A DNA stretch of 44,394 nt from an uncultured Aquimarina sp. (GCA_947493035.1 CANLOW010000013.1:1-44394); one strand, 5' to 3'. Positions 27,186 through 36,777 are shown, numbered from the stretch's first letter. Program-made: numbers and translations. Notes: generated by a model not told the origin, from the sequence alone.

Positions 27186-29903
27186 ATGAACAACTACAGA
27201 AAGATGGGACTTGGTCTCATGGCGGTACTTTTTGGGGTTAAGTCATTTGCTCAAATTAATGTTGAAGTAAATGCTAACACAAAACATCAAGTGGGAGGGA
27301 TTTCTACATTTGATCGTTCAAAGTACGTAACAGTACATGCTACTAACTACGAGCCCGATTGGAATGGGCAAAATGGTGAAACTTCAAATACACCAGCTCG
27401 ATTATTTGAATTAACAAGAACTTATGATGCTTGGCTTTCTCGTGAAACGGGTGCCTTTACAAGAGCAATCACAGGAAACTCGGCAAGTAAGATTGCGAGC
27501 CAAAGTCTTGGGGCTTCTGAAGGTTTTGATTATACTTTTTTAACAGATCGTTTTGCTTATGAGCAAGATCAGGATTTAGTAGTAGCGGCTCAAGAAAAAG
27601 CATACGAAGTATTTAATCACAATGGTTTTACTTGGGGGAATAGAGCAGCTGCTTGGGTAAAAAAACATGGTAACGGAGGAACAACAGGACGTAAAAGACC
27701 ATCTTCTATTGAGATTTTGAATGAACCGGTATTTCCTTTAGTAGATTTTATACCTGCCGGAGCTACTCCAGAACCTTTAGGTAGAATTTTTAGATTTCAC
27801 AGAGATGCTGCAAATACATTCAAACGAAATGTTCCTGTAAATGGTAGGCCTTTAATTGGTGGGTGGACGACTGCGTTTCCTCAGTTAGATAAAAGAAATT
27901 TTGCACAGTGGAATGAGCGTTGGAAGCAATTTATTGATATCGCTGGTGGGTCAATGGATTTCTATTCTTTGCACTTATATGATCAACCGATCTTTGGATC
28001 AAACAATAGTCAGTGGGCTTACCGTAAAGGAGGAAATATAGAAGCTACTTTAGATCAAATTGAAAATTATGGTTTTATTACAGGAAAGAAAAAGCCTTTC
28101 TTAATCTCTGAATATGGGTCTCAATTAAACAATAACTACAGAGAGCGTTATAATGCTCGTAGAGATTGGTGGTCATTACGTTCGATGAATGCAATGATGC
28201 TTCAATTTATGGAACGCCCAGATCAGATTGTAAAAGCTATTCCTTTCGTGCCAATCAAGGCGGAATGGGCGTATGGTTTAGCTGAAGGCTCTCCTGTATC
28301 ACCAGGTGTAGGTTTTGCTTACTCTTGGAGATTGATGAAGAATAATAACGAGCCTAATGGTACTTATTGGGTAAATAGAAACAATCCTTTTGGGCCTGAT
28401 CGTAATGTACCTAACAATGGTTATAGTTGGACTGAGTTAATTCGTTACTACCAATTGTGGTCAGATGTTAGAGGTACACGTGTAGATTCTAAACAAGCAG
28501 ATGTAAACCTGCAGGTAGATTCTTACGTAAACGGTAAAGATTTATACATTATCGTAAATAACTTATATACTCAAGGTAGACAGTTTAATTTAAATATAAA
28601 AGGAACCGGAAGTAATCCGATCGAATATGTATTCGAAAAGCACTTGTTTCCCGATGCCAATGGAAACCCTAACTATAACACTCGTTTTGTAGGGACAAAC
28701 AAGACAACTACGTTATCAGTAGGTTCGGAAGGAACTGTAGTATTACGCTATAGATTTAGAAATAACATTAACGTAAACCAAACTTCTAATGAGACAAAGC
28801 ATTATGCTAACCGTAATGCGAGTTCTTATTTAGAATATATTGAAGCAGGTCAAAACCAGGCTTTCAATATTAATATTGGAAACAAACCTCGTTTTGGAGA
28901 AGCTACGTTAAGAATTGGTGTTGGACGACCAAATGCTCGTGTAAAATTACCTCGTGTTTGGGTTAATGGTACAGAAATCAATTCGGCTAAACAATGGAGA
29001 GGTTCGGGTGTAGGACAAGGACCTAGAGGTTTCTTTCATTCTATTGTAGAGGTAGATGTTCCATTAAGTGCTTTAAAGGCAAATGCGAATAATGTACTTG
29101 TACGTTATCCTGATGAAGGAGGATTTATTTCCTCAATGGCAATGCAGGTATTCCGTATGACGGCTCAGATTAATAGAGGGACAGCTACGAATACTCAAGC
29201 TCCTGTAACTACAACACCTCCAGCTTCAGGTGTTCCAGTAGGGCAAGTAATTTCATTACGCAAGTCTGGTGGAGATCGTAAGTTTTTATCGGCTGTTGCT
29301 GAATTAGGAAATAATATTTACGCGAACCAATCTCAGGTTTTTGGTAATCGTCAAAAGTTCCGTGTAGTAAATCACCCTAATGGAGGAGTAGCCTTATTCA
29401 ATTTAAATTCTCAACGTTACATTCAAGTAGTGGGGAATAATCAAAACGCTATAGTTCGTGCGGCAGGTGCCGATACTAGAGGATGGGAGCGTTTCGAATG
29501 GATTAATGTTGCAGCAGGTCAAGTAGCTCTTAAGAGTATGCATACAGGTAAATACCTGCAAGGTGCTTATAACGTAGATAATAGTGCTATATTTCCTAGA
29601 GGAGGTGAAAGAAAAGGATGGGAAACTTTTATCTGGAAAATTGAAGGAGCTAGTAAGTCTTTAGATGTTACAAATGAAGCAACTACTTTAGTATACCCTA
29701 ACCCAGTAAATGAAGGTGAATCGGTAACGATTGCAAATTCAGTTTCTGGTACTATCATTTCAATTTTTGATGTAAAAGGTAATTTAGTAAACAGTATCAA
29801 AGCAGAAGAAGGAATTTCAACTATTGAGACTTCTAACTTAGCTGTTGGTGTTTACTTTGTACAAGTTGGAGATCAAGATGCTGTAAAATTAATAGTAGAG
29901 TAA
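27186..29903 (+). CDS. GH86 family beta-agarase/beta-porphyranase, T9SS-secreted
   Basis: The 905-residue protein has a signal peptide (A22|Q23), then a GH86 catalytic (beta/alpha)8 domain starting GGISTFDRSKYVTVHA. The likely acid/base is E180 (EILNEPVFP) and the nucleophile E309 (LISEYGSQL), as in clan GH-A. Beta-sandwich regions follow (about 450-670), then a Thr/Pro linker (QAPVTTTPPASG), a ricin/fascin-like beta-trefoil (about 682-822), probably carbohydrate-binding, and a Por-type T9SS sorting domain (about 834-905: VYPNPVNEGESVTI, GVYFVQV). It probably cuts agarose or porphyran outside the cell or on its surface; the sequence does not tell me which. No SusCD pair or sulfatase is adjacent. 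Confidence 0.88.
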   Translation: MNNYRKMGLGLMAVLFGVKSFAQINVEVNANTKHQVGGISTFDRSKYVTVHATNYEPDWNGQNGETSNTPARLFELTRTYDAWLSRETGAFTRAITGNSASKIASQSLGASEGFDYTFLTDRFAYEQDQDLVVAAQEKAYEVFNHNGFTWGNRAAAWVKKHGNGGTTGRKRPSSIEILNEPVFPLVDFIPAGATPEPLGRIFRFHRDAANTFKRNVPVNGRPLIGGWTTAFPQLDKRNFAQWNERWKQFIDIAGGSMDFYSLHLYDQPIFGSNNSQWAYRKGGNIEATLDQIENYGFITGKKKPFLISEYGSQLNNNYRERYNARRDWWSLRSMNAMMLQFMERPDQIVKAIPFVPIKAEWAYGLAEGSPVSPGVGFAYSWRLMKNNNEPNGTYWVNRNNPFGPDRNVPNNGYSWTELIRYYQLWSDVRGTRVDSKQADVNLQVDSYVNGKDLYIIVNNLYTQGRQFNLNIKGTGSNPIEYVFEKHLFPDANGNPNYNTRFVGTNKTTTLSVGSEGTVVLRYRFRNNINVNQTSNETKHYANRNASSYLEYIEAGQNQAFNINIGNKPRFGEATLRIGVGRPNARVKLPRVWVNGTEINSAKQWRGSGVGQGPRGFFHSIVEVDVPLSALKANANNVLVRYPDEGGFISSMAMQVFRMTAQINRGTATNTQAPVTTTPPASGVPVGQVISLRKSGGDRKFLSAVAELGNNIYANQSQVFGNRQKFRVVNHPNGGVALFNLNSQRYIQVVGNNQNAIVRAAGADTRGWERFEWINVAAGQVALKSMHTGKYLQGAYNVDNSAIFPRGGERKGWETFIWKIEGASKSLDVTNEATTLVYPNPVNEGESVTIANSVSGTIISIFDVKGNLVNSIKAEEGISTIETSNLAVGVYFVQVGDQDAVKLIVE

Positions 29904-29936
29904 TCTATATTAGTAAAATTGTAATCTGAAAATAAG

Positions 29937-29966
29937 AAAAGCCACCTGTAATGGGTGGCTTTTTGT
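29937..29966 (+). terminator. Intrinsic terminator after the GH86 gene
   Basis: AAAAGCCACC pairs with GGTGGCTTTTT around a 7-base loop. Strong stem with T-run. Confidence 0.88.
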
Positions 29967-30121
29967 GATTATAAACACAGTGTTTGGTATAAAATCTGGT
30001 TTTTGTACCTTGTTGTTGTAATCAGTTTTTCCTGCTATTTTAATTCAAATAATAATTTGTTTTAGGGAATCTTTATTATTTCAAGCGTAGAGATTTTTAG
30101 GAAAGCTTTATTGTGCATTCA

Positions 30122-31374
30122 ATGAAAATACTCATAATCTCCATAGGTACCAGAGGAGATATGGAACCATTTCTTGCAATAGGTGAAATATTAAAGAAAG
30201 AAGGACATCATATCGTTTGTCTTTTTCCAGAACAGTTTAGAATTCTTGTAGAAGATTCAGGGTTTGAATTTGTTTCTTTAGGGGCTAAGTTTATAAAATT
30301 ATTAGACAGCCCAGAAGGAAGGGGTGCTATGGAGGCGGTATATTTGGATTTGGAAAAATGAAAGCATATGCTAAACTTATTTCTAAGCAACCGGAGGTAA
30401 ATGAAGAAATGATTATAAAGCAAGAAGAATGTATAGAAAAATATAATCCTGATAGAATCGTACATCATGCCAAGGCAGTTTATCCATTACTTTGGAGTGC
30501 TGAAAATAAGGGGAAAACAACATTAATAAGTCCAGTACCTTATATGTACTATGTAAAAGACCATCCTCATATAATTTTTCATAGAAACTTCGGCAAGTTT
30601 ATTAATAAGCTAACATATAAATTAGTAAACTATGGTTTAGTTAAGAGTATTACTTATTCGCAAAAATGGATAAAAAATAAAAATCGAAAATTGAGTCCTT
30701 CAAAAATTATTGATATTTTATCCAAAAACAATACAATATATACGATTTCGCCAGCTCTATTTAGTAGGCCAAAATATTGGAATAGTAATTTAAAAGTACT
30801 AGGATTTCATGAAAGGGATAAAACCAGAAATTGGACTCCAACGGAAGAGTTAGAGCAATTTTTAAAGCAAAATTCAAAAATTGTTTTCATCACATTTGGT
30901 AGTATGATTAATCGATACCCTGAAAGGAATACAAATACAATACTTCACATCCTTGAAAGAAATAAAATTCCAGCTATTATAAATACCTGCGAGGGAGGTT
31001 TGGTTAAACCTGAAAATTATAATTCCAAGCTCATTCATTTTGTAAATCATATACCTTATGATTGGTTGTTTCCTAAAGTATATGCAGTGATTCACCATGG
31101 GGGTTCTGGTACAACTCATATGGCTTTGAAATATGGGTGTGCTAATTTGATTATTCCGCATATAGTTGATCAATATGTTTGGAATAAAATAATACACAAG
31201 AAAGGAGCGGGTCCATTGGGAATAGATATCAGTAAAATAAATAGAGATAATCTCGAGTCTCTAATTATAGATCTGTTAGAAAACAAAACTTATAAAGAAA
31301 AAGCTGAAGGTTTGAGTAAAATGATCGTAAGTGAAAATTTCAAGAATGATATATATGATTTTATAATAAGCTAA
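30122..31374 (+). pseudogene. Glycosyltransferase (GT1/UGT type) split by a frameshift at about 30355-30361
   Basis: Two ORFs make one GT-B glycosyltransferase of the sterol-glucosyltransferase/UGT type. The first (30122-30361) carries the N-terminal start MKILIISIGTRGDMEPFLAIG and stops at TGA. The second (30358-31374) continues with the rest of the N-domain and the C-terminal nucleotide-sugar-binding region (HIPYDWLFPKVYAVIHHGGS, GTTHMALKYG, PHIVDQYVWNKI). Adding a single A to the run GGAAAAATGA would join the frames as GAA-AAA-ATG-AAA. The stop and next start overlap as ATGA, so translational restart could yield two chains. Alternatives are a sequencing error, a real disabling mutation, or programmed slippage. 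The product might glycosylate a lipid or small molecule. Confidence 0.75.
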
Positions 31375-31500
31375 ATAGGTCTGATATAAAATTAGGGTAC
31401 AGCCTTTTGTTTTTCTAGTAGCTTAATCTGTTACTCTAATTTTAAAAAACAAAATCCTGAGATGTATTGGTAGGGGTAAAGGGTATAATATTTGGAGTAT

Positions 31501-31520
31501 TGCCTCAAGGTAGTTTACTT
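31501..31520 (-). repeat. Dispersed REP-like repeat, copy 2
   Basis: On the minus strand it reads AAGTAAACTACCTTGAGGCA, matching the plus-strand copy at 21664-21685 except for one internal base and the first base. It lies in the intergenic region before the GH43-like gene. Repeat halves of this sort often mark degraded mobile or REP elements. Confidence 0.5.
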
Positions 31521-31579
31521 AAAATTCAAAGCTTTTAGATCATTACATAATATTTTGAAAGTTTAAAAATTGATTTAGA

Positions 31580-32689
31580 ATGAGATTGTTTTTTTTATGT
31601 TTTTGTGTCGTTTTATTAACCTCTTGTCGTAATTATAAATCTAATAGCGTTAAGCCTCAAAGTAATATAGAATCTGTAGATGACTTTAAATTAAAGTTAG
31701 GAGAGGTAGATTTAATGTCAAAATTTGAGGATGAGATATGGAGTATTTGGGGAGGTACTTTAGTGAAAGGAGACGACGGGTATTATCATATGTTTTATTC
31801 ACGATGGAAGAAAAGATTGGGTTGGGCTTGGGTAACTAATTCCGAAATAGCACATGCTGTATCAAAGACTCCTTTTGGTCCATTTAAATTTAAAGATGTT
31901 GCGCTTCCAGCAAGAGGAAGTGAATATTGGGATGGTTTGTGTACGCATAACCCAACAGTACATTATTTTGAAGGGAAGTATTATTTATACTATATGGGAA
32001 ATACTGGAGATGGGAAAGTTACAAGTTCTCCTGGGAATCAAGAGTTGAATCCTATTCATCGTAATAATCAACGTATTGGAGTTGCTGTATCGGATAGTCC
32101 TAATGGACCGTGGGAAAGATTCAATAGCCCATTAATTGATGTGGGTTCAAATGATAATGCATTAGACGCTTTAATGGTAAGTAATCCTACAATTACAAAA
32201 CATCATAACGGAGAGTACTTAATGATTTATAAGGCTGTTGGTAAGAAGAAATCTGGAATTTGGGGTGGGCCAGTAGTACATTTGGTGGCTACATCACATC
32301 ATCCATCTGGCCCATTTAAAAAGTACGACCAGCCTGTTTTTCAGGTAGAAAACAGTGATTTTCCTGCTGAGGATCCATTTATATGGTTTCAGGATGGGAA
32401 ATACCGTGCTATTGTTAAAGACATGAATGGTGCATTTACAGATGCGGGAAGGGCGTTAGTGTTATTTGATTCAAATGATGGGTTTCATTGGAAATTATCT
32501 AATCACCCTTTGGTTTCTAAATTAGAGGTTAATTGGAAGCATAGAAAGAAACAAGAGGTACTTCATTTGGAACGTCCTCAATTGTATTTAGAAAATGGAA
32601 AACCAATTGCTTTACTTTGTGCTTCTGATATAAAAGATGAGGATGGAGTGCTTCAATCATTTAATGTGCAAATTCCAATTTTGGAATAA
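31580..32689 (+). CDS. Lipoprotein glycoside hydrolase, GH43-like beta-propeller fold
   Basis: The 369-residue protein has a lipobox (VVLLTSC, C16). The mature part shows repeated propeller-blade motifs typical of five-bladed GH43/GH117-type enzymes: GTLVKGDDGYYHMFYSRWK, NPTVHYFEGKYYLYYMGNTG, NPTITKHHNGEYLMIYKAVG, DPFIWFQDGKYRAIVKDM and ERPQLYLENGKPIAL. Similar proteins are often labelled sucrase or family 43 without proof. Next to GH86 it may trim red-algal oligosaccharides as an anchored exo-enzyme, but this is inference; I could not confirm the family or its catalytic acids. Membership in GH117 proper is not supported by visible motifs. Confidence 0.7.
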   Translation: MRLFFLCFCVVLLTSCRNYKSNSVKPQSNIESVDDFKLKLGEVDLMSKFEDEIWSIWGGTLVKGDDGYYHMFYSRWKKRLGWAWVTNSEIAHAVSKTPFGPFKFKDVALPARGSEYWDGLCTHNPTVHYFEGKYYLYYMGNTGDGKVTSSPGNQELNPIHRNNQRIGVAVSDSPNGPWERFNSPLIDVGSNDNALDALMVSNPTITKHHNGEYLMIYKAVGKKKSGIWGGPVVHLVATSHHPSGPFKKYDQPVFQVENSDFPAEDPFIWFQDGKYRAIVKDMNGAFTDAGRALVLFDSNDGFHWKLSNHPLVSKLEVNWKHRKKQEVLHLERPQLYLENGKPIALLCASDIKDEDGVLQSFNVQIPILE

Positions 32690-32695
32690 ATGAGC

Positions 32696-33925
32696 TTAAA
32701 ATTTCAAGACTCTCTTTTTAAACTGTTCAATCAAAAATATAAAGACTAAGCTAATTCCAAATAAAGGGAAAATAATAGCCAGTATTCCTATAAGGATAAT
32801 GGTACCAATTCCTGCTTTAAATTGCACAGGCGCTTCAGGGACACCCCAACTTCTACCCTGAAAAGAAAATAAGCCAGCGATACTTACAATAGCCAATGCA
32901 ATAGCAACAAATAGCATTAAAGCAAAATTCCAAGTTCCTAATTGTCCTTGGTGGAATGCCATTACCCATAATCTCCCTTGCATTAAAACTCCGATATCTT
33001 TCCAGCCTAAAGTCATTAATAGATCTCCCGAATATTGGTCGAAATGTATTTTATGCATCTGATCAAAATCGAAAGTACTATTAGAAATACTAAAAGGAGC
33101 TTTTGGGTGTTTAGGGAAATCGAGAGTTATATTACCTTTTAGTTTCGTTGCATTAGCTATTTCTACCATTTTGTCTATCGAAATAGCTATTTCTTTAGGG
33201 GATGAAAAAGCCCCAACACCAAACCATTCCTTAGGAAACCCTGTATTTGTTAGTTTTTGAACTTTCTTAAAGTTTTCACCGAATACATCCGTCCAAGGGA
33301 AACCACCAGCAAGTGTTAGTAGTAATAATGTTGAAATCAAAAAACCACCTACTGCATGGATATCTCTAAACAGCATTCGATTCCCTAGTTTAGTACGAAT
33401 GTTAAATAGCTTTTTGAAAGCGGTTTTTGTGAGAGGGAAGAAAATATAGATTCCTGTTAAGATTAGCATTACCATCCAGCTAGCTATCAATTCAATAATT
33501 TTAGTTCCTACTTTTCCTGTAAGCAATTCTCCATGTAGCTTTCGAACTTGATACATCCAAGTATCTTTAGGAGTGAATTTTCCTTTGATTTCGCCAGTAT
33601 ATGGATTTACAAAAACAGATTTCTTATGACTGAATTTACCCCAAACAAACTCTGTAGCATCCGTATCAGAACTAGGAAGTACCATACTATTGGGTTGTTT
33701 TCCCTTCATATAGTTTGAAGCGATTTCAAACTGTTCCTTAAAAGAAAGTTTTGTTTCGCCAGAAGTATCAACCTTTTGAAAAGATTCAATAATAGGTTTT
33801 TCTACGTAGTCCTTGAATAAGTAAATTCCACCAGTAATTGCTAATAATAAGATAAAAGGCATGGCGATAATACCAGCAATTACATGCCAACGCCAAAGCC
33901 ATTGATGTAGTTTTTGTGAATTCAT
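32696..33925 (-). CDS. PepSY-associated transmembrane protein
   Basis: The 409-residue protein starts with LHQWLWRWHVIAGIIAMPFILLLAITGGIYLF, the hallmark of PepSY-TM (PiuB-like) proteins. It has four to five membrane helices (about 13-35, 140-162, 187-207, 335-358, 375-400) and a periplasmic PepSY region. Conserved His (W-R-W-H, DIHAVGG, FHQGQLGTWN) could hold heme. Members lie beside TonB receptors for siderophores or metals and are thought to help reduce imported iron. Here it is the last gene after the TonB receptor on the same strand. Confidence 0.88.
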   Translation of the reverse strand: MNSQKLHQWLWRWHVIAGIIAMPFILLLAITGGIYLFKDYVEKPIIESFQKVDTSGETKLSFKEQFEIASNYMKGKQPNSMVLPSSDTDATEFVWGKFSHKKSVFVNPYTGEIKGKFTPKDTWMYQVRKLHGELLTGKVGTKIIELIASWMVMLILTGIYIFFPLTKTAFKKLFNIRTKLGNRMLFRDIHAVGGFLISTLLLLTLAGGFPWTDVFGENFKKVQKLTNTGFPKEWFGVGAFSSPKEIAISIDKMVEIANATKLKGNITLDFPKHPKAPFSISNSTFDFDQMHKIHFDQYSGDLLMTLGWKDIGVLMQGRLWVMAFHQGQLGTWNFALMLFVAIALAIVSIAGLFSFQGRSWGVPEAPVQFKAGIGTIILIGILAIIFPLFGISLVFIFLIEQFKKRVLKF

Positions 33926-33948
33926 TGCGATGATGGTTAATGATTAAT

Positions 33949-33988
33949 AAAAACCACGAGGCAATGTTTATTTTGACTCGTGATTTTT
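33949..33988 (-). terminator. Hairpin between the TonB receptor and PepSY genes
   Basis: AAAAACCACGAG and CTCGTGATTTTT form a stem around a 16-base loop with Ts on the minus strand. It may be an attenuating terminator lowering PepSY expression. Confidence 0.5.
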
Positions 33989-34008
33989 AAGATTCTAAAT
34001 GAAATCAT

Positions 34009-36168
34009 TTAGAAGTTGTATTTAGCACCTAAATGAAAAGTTCTAGGGTTTCCAACGGTGTAAGTATTTCCGCTAAACGTACTATAGCTAACACGGTTTG
34101 CATAGTTGACATCAAATAAATTCAATGCATGTAACCATAATTCTACTTTCTTGTATTTGTAACTAACTAGAAAGTTAAAAACATTGTGACCAGAATAAGT
34201 TGGGGTTTCTCTAGTATTATCGTCATTTAATATTACTCCTTCAAAACCTGAATTGTATTTACCAACTAATTCGTGTTCGAAAGCAAAAGCTAAATTATTA
34301 TCAGGAGTGAATTTTATTTTAGAAGTACCTATTAATCTAGGAGCTGTTTCTCTATCAGTATCTGAAAAATCCTCAAATCTTTCTACATTCCCTCTAAATC
34401 GTAAAACAGTAGAGAATTCATCATATTTATGGAACGCATAAGTTCCATTATGGCTTATTTCAATTAATGAATTAGGTTTAAAAGACACTCCGTATTCGAT
34501 ACCATATGAACTTGTTTTACCAGCATTAGTTGTAAAAAAAGCATTACTATTTGTGTTATTGACATCTTCGTTTCTAACGGAAACTAAAGTGTTTCTCCCA
34601 TCTAATTTGTATAACGCAATATCAAGTTTTAAATTTTTAATAGGTGTTAGGTAAGTACCTAATTCATAACTAATATAATCACTAGGTTTTAAATCACCAT
34701 TCACGTTGGTTTCACTTATATTTCTATAAAGCGTTGAAGATTGAGGAGGGGTAAAACCCGTAGAAACGTTTCCGTAGATTCCTGATTTTTTAGAAAAATT
34801 ATAATTAACTCCAACTTTTGGTGCCCAATTTCTCCAGATATTTACACGATCTTCAAAACCTTTAACGTCATTGTTTTTAGCATCGTATTCAAAATAATCA
34901 AAACGTAATCCTGTAGTTATTTTCAATTGCTCAATAGGTGATATTTCAAATTGAGTATATCCAGCATAGTTAAATATATCGGCGTCATAATTTAAAATAA
35001 AGTCATTTGGAAGGACTTCAAAATCGATATTTTTTCTTGTTAGAGGGTCAACAGTGATAGAAGTACTATTAGAGACAAAATCTTGTTTTGTAAGGTCAAA
35101 TGATCCACCAGCAATTAGAGATGCATTAATTGATGGAAACTTTATTTGATGCTGTACATTTCCGAAAATACTATTGAAATCATTACTATTGACACGTCCA
35201 CTTCCTGCTCCTGTTAACTGGCGAGTAACGGGGTCTCTAAATTGACTTATCCTAAAAGAAGGATTTTGTTTCATAACATTATCACGATAAATGGCACTAA
35301 AAGACGTTTTGTTATTGTTATCCCATTTTTGCTCCCATGTGGCACGAATGCGATGTGCTACTGCATCACGATTGGTAAAAGTTTGGTTGCTTTGGAAGTT
35401 ACGAGTACGGTAATTGATTTCGCCAACAGAGCCTGCCATATCGGTTAGGAAATCAGACCCACTGTACATCACAGTAAGTTTTGAATGATCAAATGGCTTA
35501 AATACTGTTTTTACTTTTAAGGCATATTTATCATAATCACTATGTTCGAAAGGTCCGTTATTACGTTGGTTGAATTGAGAAGCAATATAAATTCCGAATT
35601 TATCAGTGACTTGTTTTCCGATATCAAAACCAACTCCCGAATAACCTAACTCATTAGCTTGAAAAGAGACATGTCCAGAAAGTTTCTTGGTAGGATCTTT
35701 GGTAATAAAATTGAAAGAACCACCAATCGCATCACTACCATAAATACTAGCGTTCGGCCCTCTTAAGATCTCAACACGCTGGTGTGAAACGGTATTTAAT
35801 TCTAATAATGCATTATGATTAAAAATCGCTGTTGGTCGGATAGGTAGACCATCTTCTAAAAATAAGAATAATGGTTTTGTAGATATAGGAGAGCGAACGG
35901 CAGTAAAGTGTTGTTCGTTGCTACTTCCTCTAGAGGTAGATAAGTACACCCCAGGAGTATCATTAACCAATTGGTCTATACCAAAAGCTTTAGTTTGTGC
36001 AATTTTAGCAGAATCTATAACCGATATAGCTGAAGGTACTTCGTTACGTTGCTGTTTTTCGCGACTTGCAGATATAACAACTTCGGTTAAATTATCTGTT
36101 TTTTCTTGGGCAAGAAGGGTAGTGCTAGCTAAAAATAAAGCTAGTATTAATTTGAAAAAATGATTCAT
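34009..36168 (-). CDS. TonB-dependent receptor, probable metal or siderophore uptake
   Basis: Start chosen at 36168 (MNHFFKLILALFLASTTLLA|QE) for a proper signal peptide; an upstream ATG at 36204 would add 12 residues. The 719-residue protein has a normal plug (TEVVISASREKQQRNEVPSA, LFLEDGLPIRP, EILRGPNASIYGSDAIGGS) and a 22-strand-type barrel ending in HLGAKYNF. It lacks the regulatory-like domain of SusC. With the downstream PepSY protein and the upstream small Cys-rich protein it resembles an iron- or copper-complex uptake operon. The ligand is unknown. It contrasts with the plugless barrel at 11085-13538. Confidence 0.9.
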   Translation of the reverse strand: MNHFFKLILALFLASTTLLAQEKTDNLTEVVISASREKQQRNEVPSAISVIDSAKIAQTKAFGIDQLVNDTPGVYLSTSRGSSNEQHFTAVRSPISTKPLFLFLEDGLPIRPTAIFNHNALLELNTVSHQRVEILRGPNASIYGSDAIGGSFNFITKDPTKKLSGHVSFQANELGYSGVGFDIGKQVTDKFGIYIASQFNQRNNGPFEHSDYDKYALKVKTVFKPFDHSKLTVMYSGSDFLTDMAGSVGEINYRTRNFQSNQTFTNRDAVAHRIRATWEQKWDNNNKTSFSAIYRDNVMKQNPSFRISQFRDPVTRQLTGAGSGRVNSNDFNSIFGNVQHQIKFPSINASLIAGGSFDLTKQDFVSNSTSITVDPLTRKNIDFEVLPNDFILNYDADIFNYAGYTQFEISPIEQLKITTGLRFDYFEYDAKNNDVKGFEDRVNIWRNWAPKVGVNYNFSKKSGIYGNVSTGFTPPQSSTLYRNISETNVNGDLKPSDYISYELGTYLTPIKNLKLDIALYKLDGRNTLVSVRNEDVNNTNSNAFFTTNAGKTSSYGIEYGVSFKPNSLIEISHNGTYAFHKYDEFSTVLRFRGNVERFEDFSDTDRETAPRLIGTSKIKFTPDNNLAFAFEHELVGKYNSGFEGVILNDDNTRETPTYSGHNVFNFLVSYKYKKVELWLHALNLFDVNYANRVSYSTFSGNTYTVGNPRTFHLGAKYNF

Positions 36169-36318
36169 TTGTAATGAAAAATATAGATAGCTATCATATT
36201 TCAAGATGATATATGCATCACTTGTAATTAAGGATAGTCTATAATTAAATTGAAATGTGAGCCATACAAAATGGTACAGCGTTATAGGGCTAAAAAAGAT
36301 TTAGCTGTGAATAAAATA

Positions 36319-36702
36319 TTAAACCCTAGGAGGAGGAGTTTGAATAGGAATAAGCCATTCCTTAGTTTTTATGGGAATAAAAGAACTTACTTGATTATGT
36401 TCTTCAATATTAAATAAAGTGAATTGGTCTATGTTATTCTGAAAATATACAGGAAAAAATATTTCAGCAAAACTTTTTAAAATAGCTTCTTCACTAGTGT
36501 TTGAATCGCTAGTTTGCGTTAACTGAAGTTGTTTCTTTAAATAACACTTACCATTACATTTAAGTTTTGGCTTTGCTTTGTTTACACAATACTTTTCTAC
36601 AATAGTATTTATATTGAGTTTGTAATACGATACAAATCCAATATTGTAAGCAGGTTTAAATGCTAAACAAATAAAGAATACTATGGCTAAAAAGCGTTTC
36701 AA
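36319..36702 (-). CDS. Small exported protein with CNGKC motif
   Basis: The 127-residue protein has an N-terminal hydrophobic segment (MKRFLAIVFFICLAFKPAY) followed by C39, C49 and C53 in EKYCVNKAKPKLKCNGKCYL and a Pro-rich end (IPIQTPPPRV). Proteins with this YC..N...P.L.CNGKCYL pattern recur in Bacteroidota beside TonB receptors, but I know of no assigned function. The Cys trio and context suggest metal binding in the periplasm. It is the first gene of the probable uptake operon. Confidence 0.7.
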   Translation of the reverse strand: MKRFLAIVFFICLAFKPAYNIGFVSYYKLNINTIVEKYCVNKAKPKLKCNGKCYLKKQLQLTQTSDSNTSEEAILKSFAEIFFPVYFQNNIDQFTLFNIEEHNQVSSFIPIKTKEWLIPIQTPPPRV

Positions 36703-36722
36703 TTCAATCTTTTTTCAGCAAG

Positions 36723-36730
36723 CAAAAGTA
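36723..36730 (-). promoter_or_regulatory. -7 promoter element of the metal-uptake operon
   Basis: On the minus strand TACTTTTG matches TAnnTTTG exactly, ending 20 bases before the CNGKC gene start. No clear -33 box. Confidence 0.45.
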
Positions 36731-36777
36731 ATGTTTTCATAACGATAAAAAGCTATAGCGTTTTGTTAAAAAAGGAG

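Noticed and set aside
30340..30365. Programmed -1 frameshift in the glycosyltransferase
   Set aside because: The site GGAAAAATGA has only five As and no X-XXY-YYZ heptamer in frame; a plain indel or restart at ATGA is simpler.
31580..32689. GH117 neoagarooligosaccharide hydrolase
   Set aside because: The fold class fits, but the length and N-terminal sequence do not resemble GH117 proteins I know.
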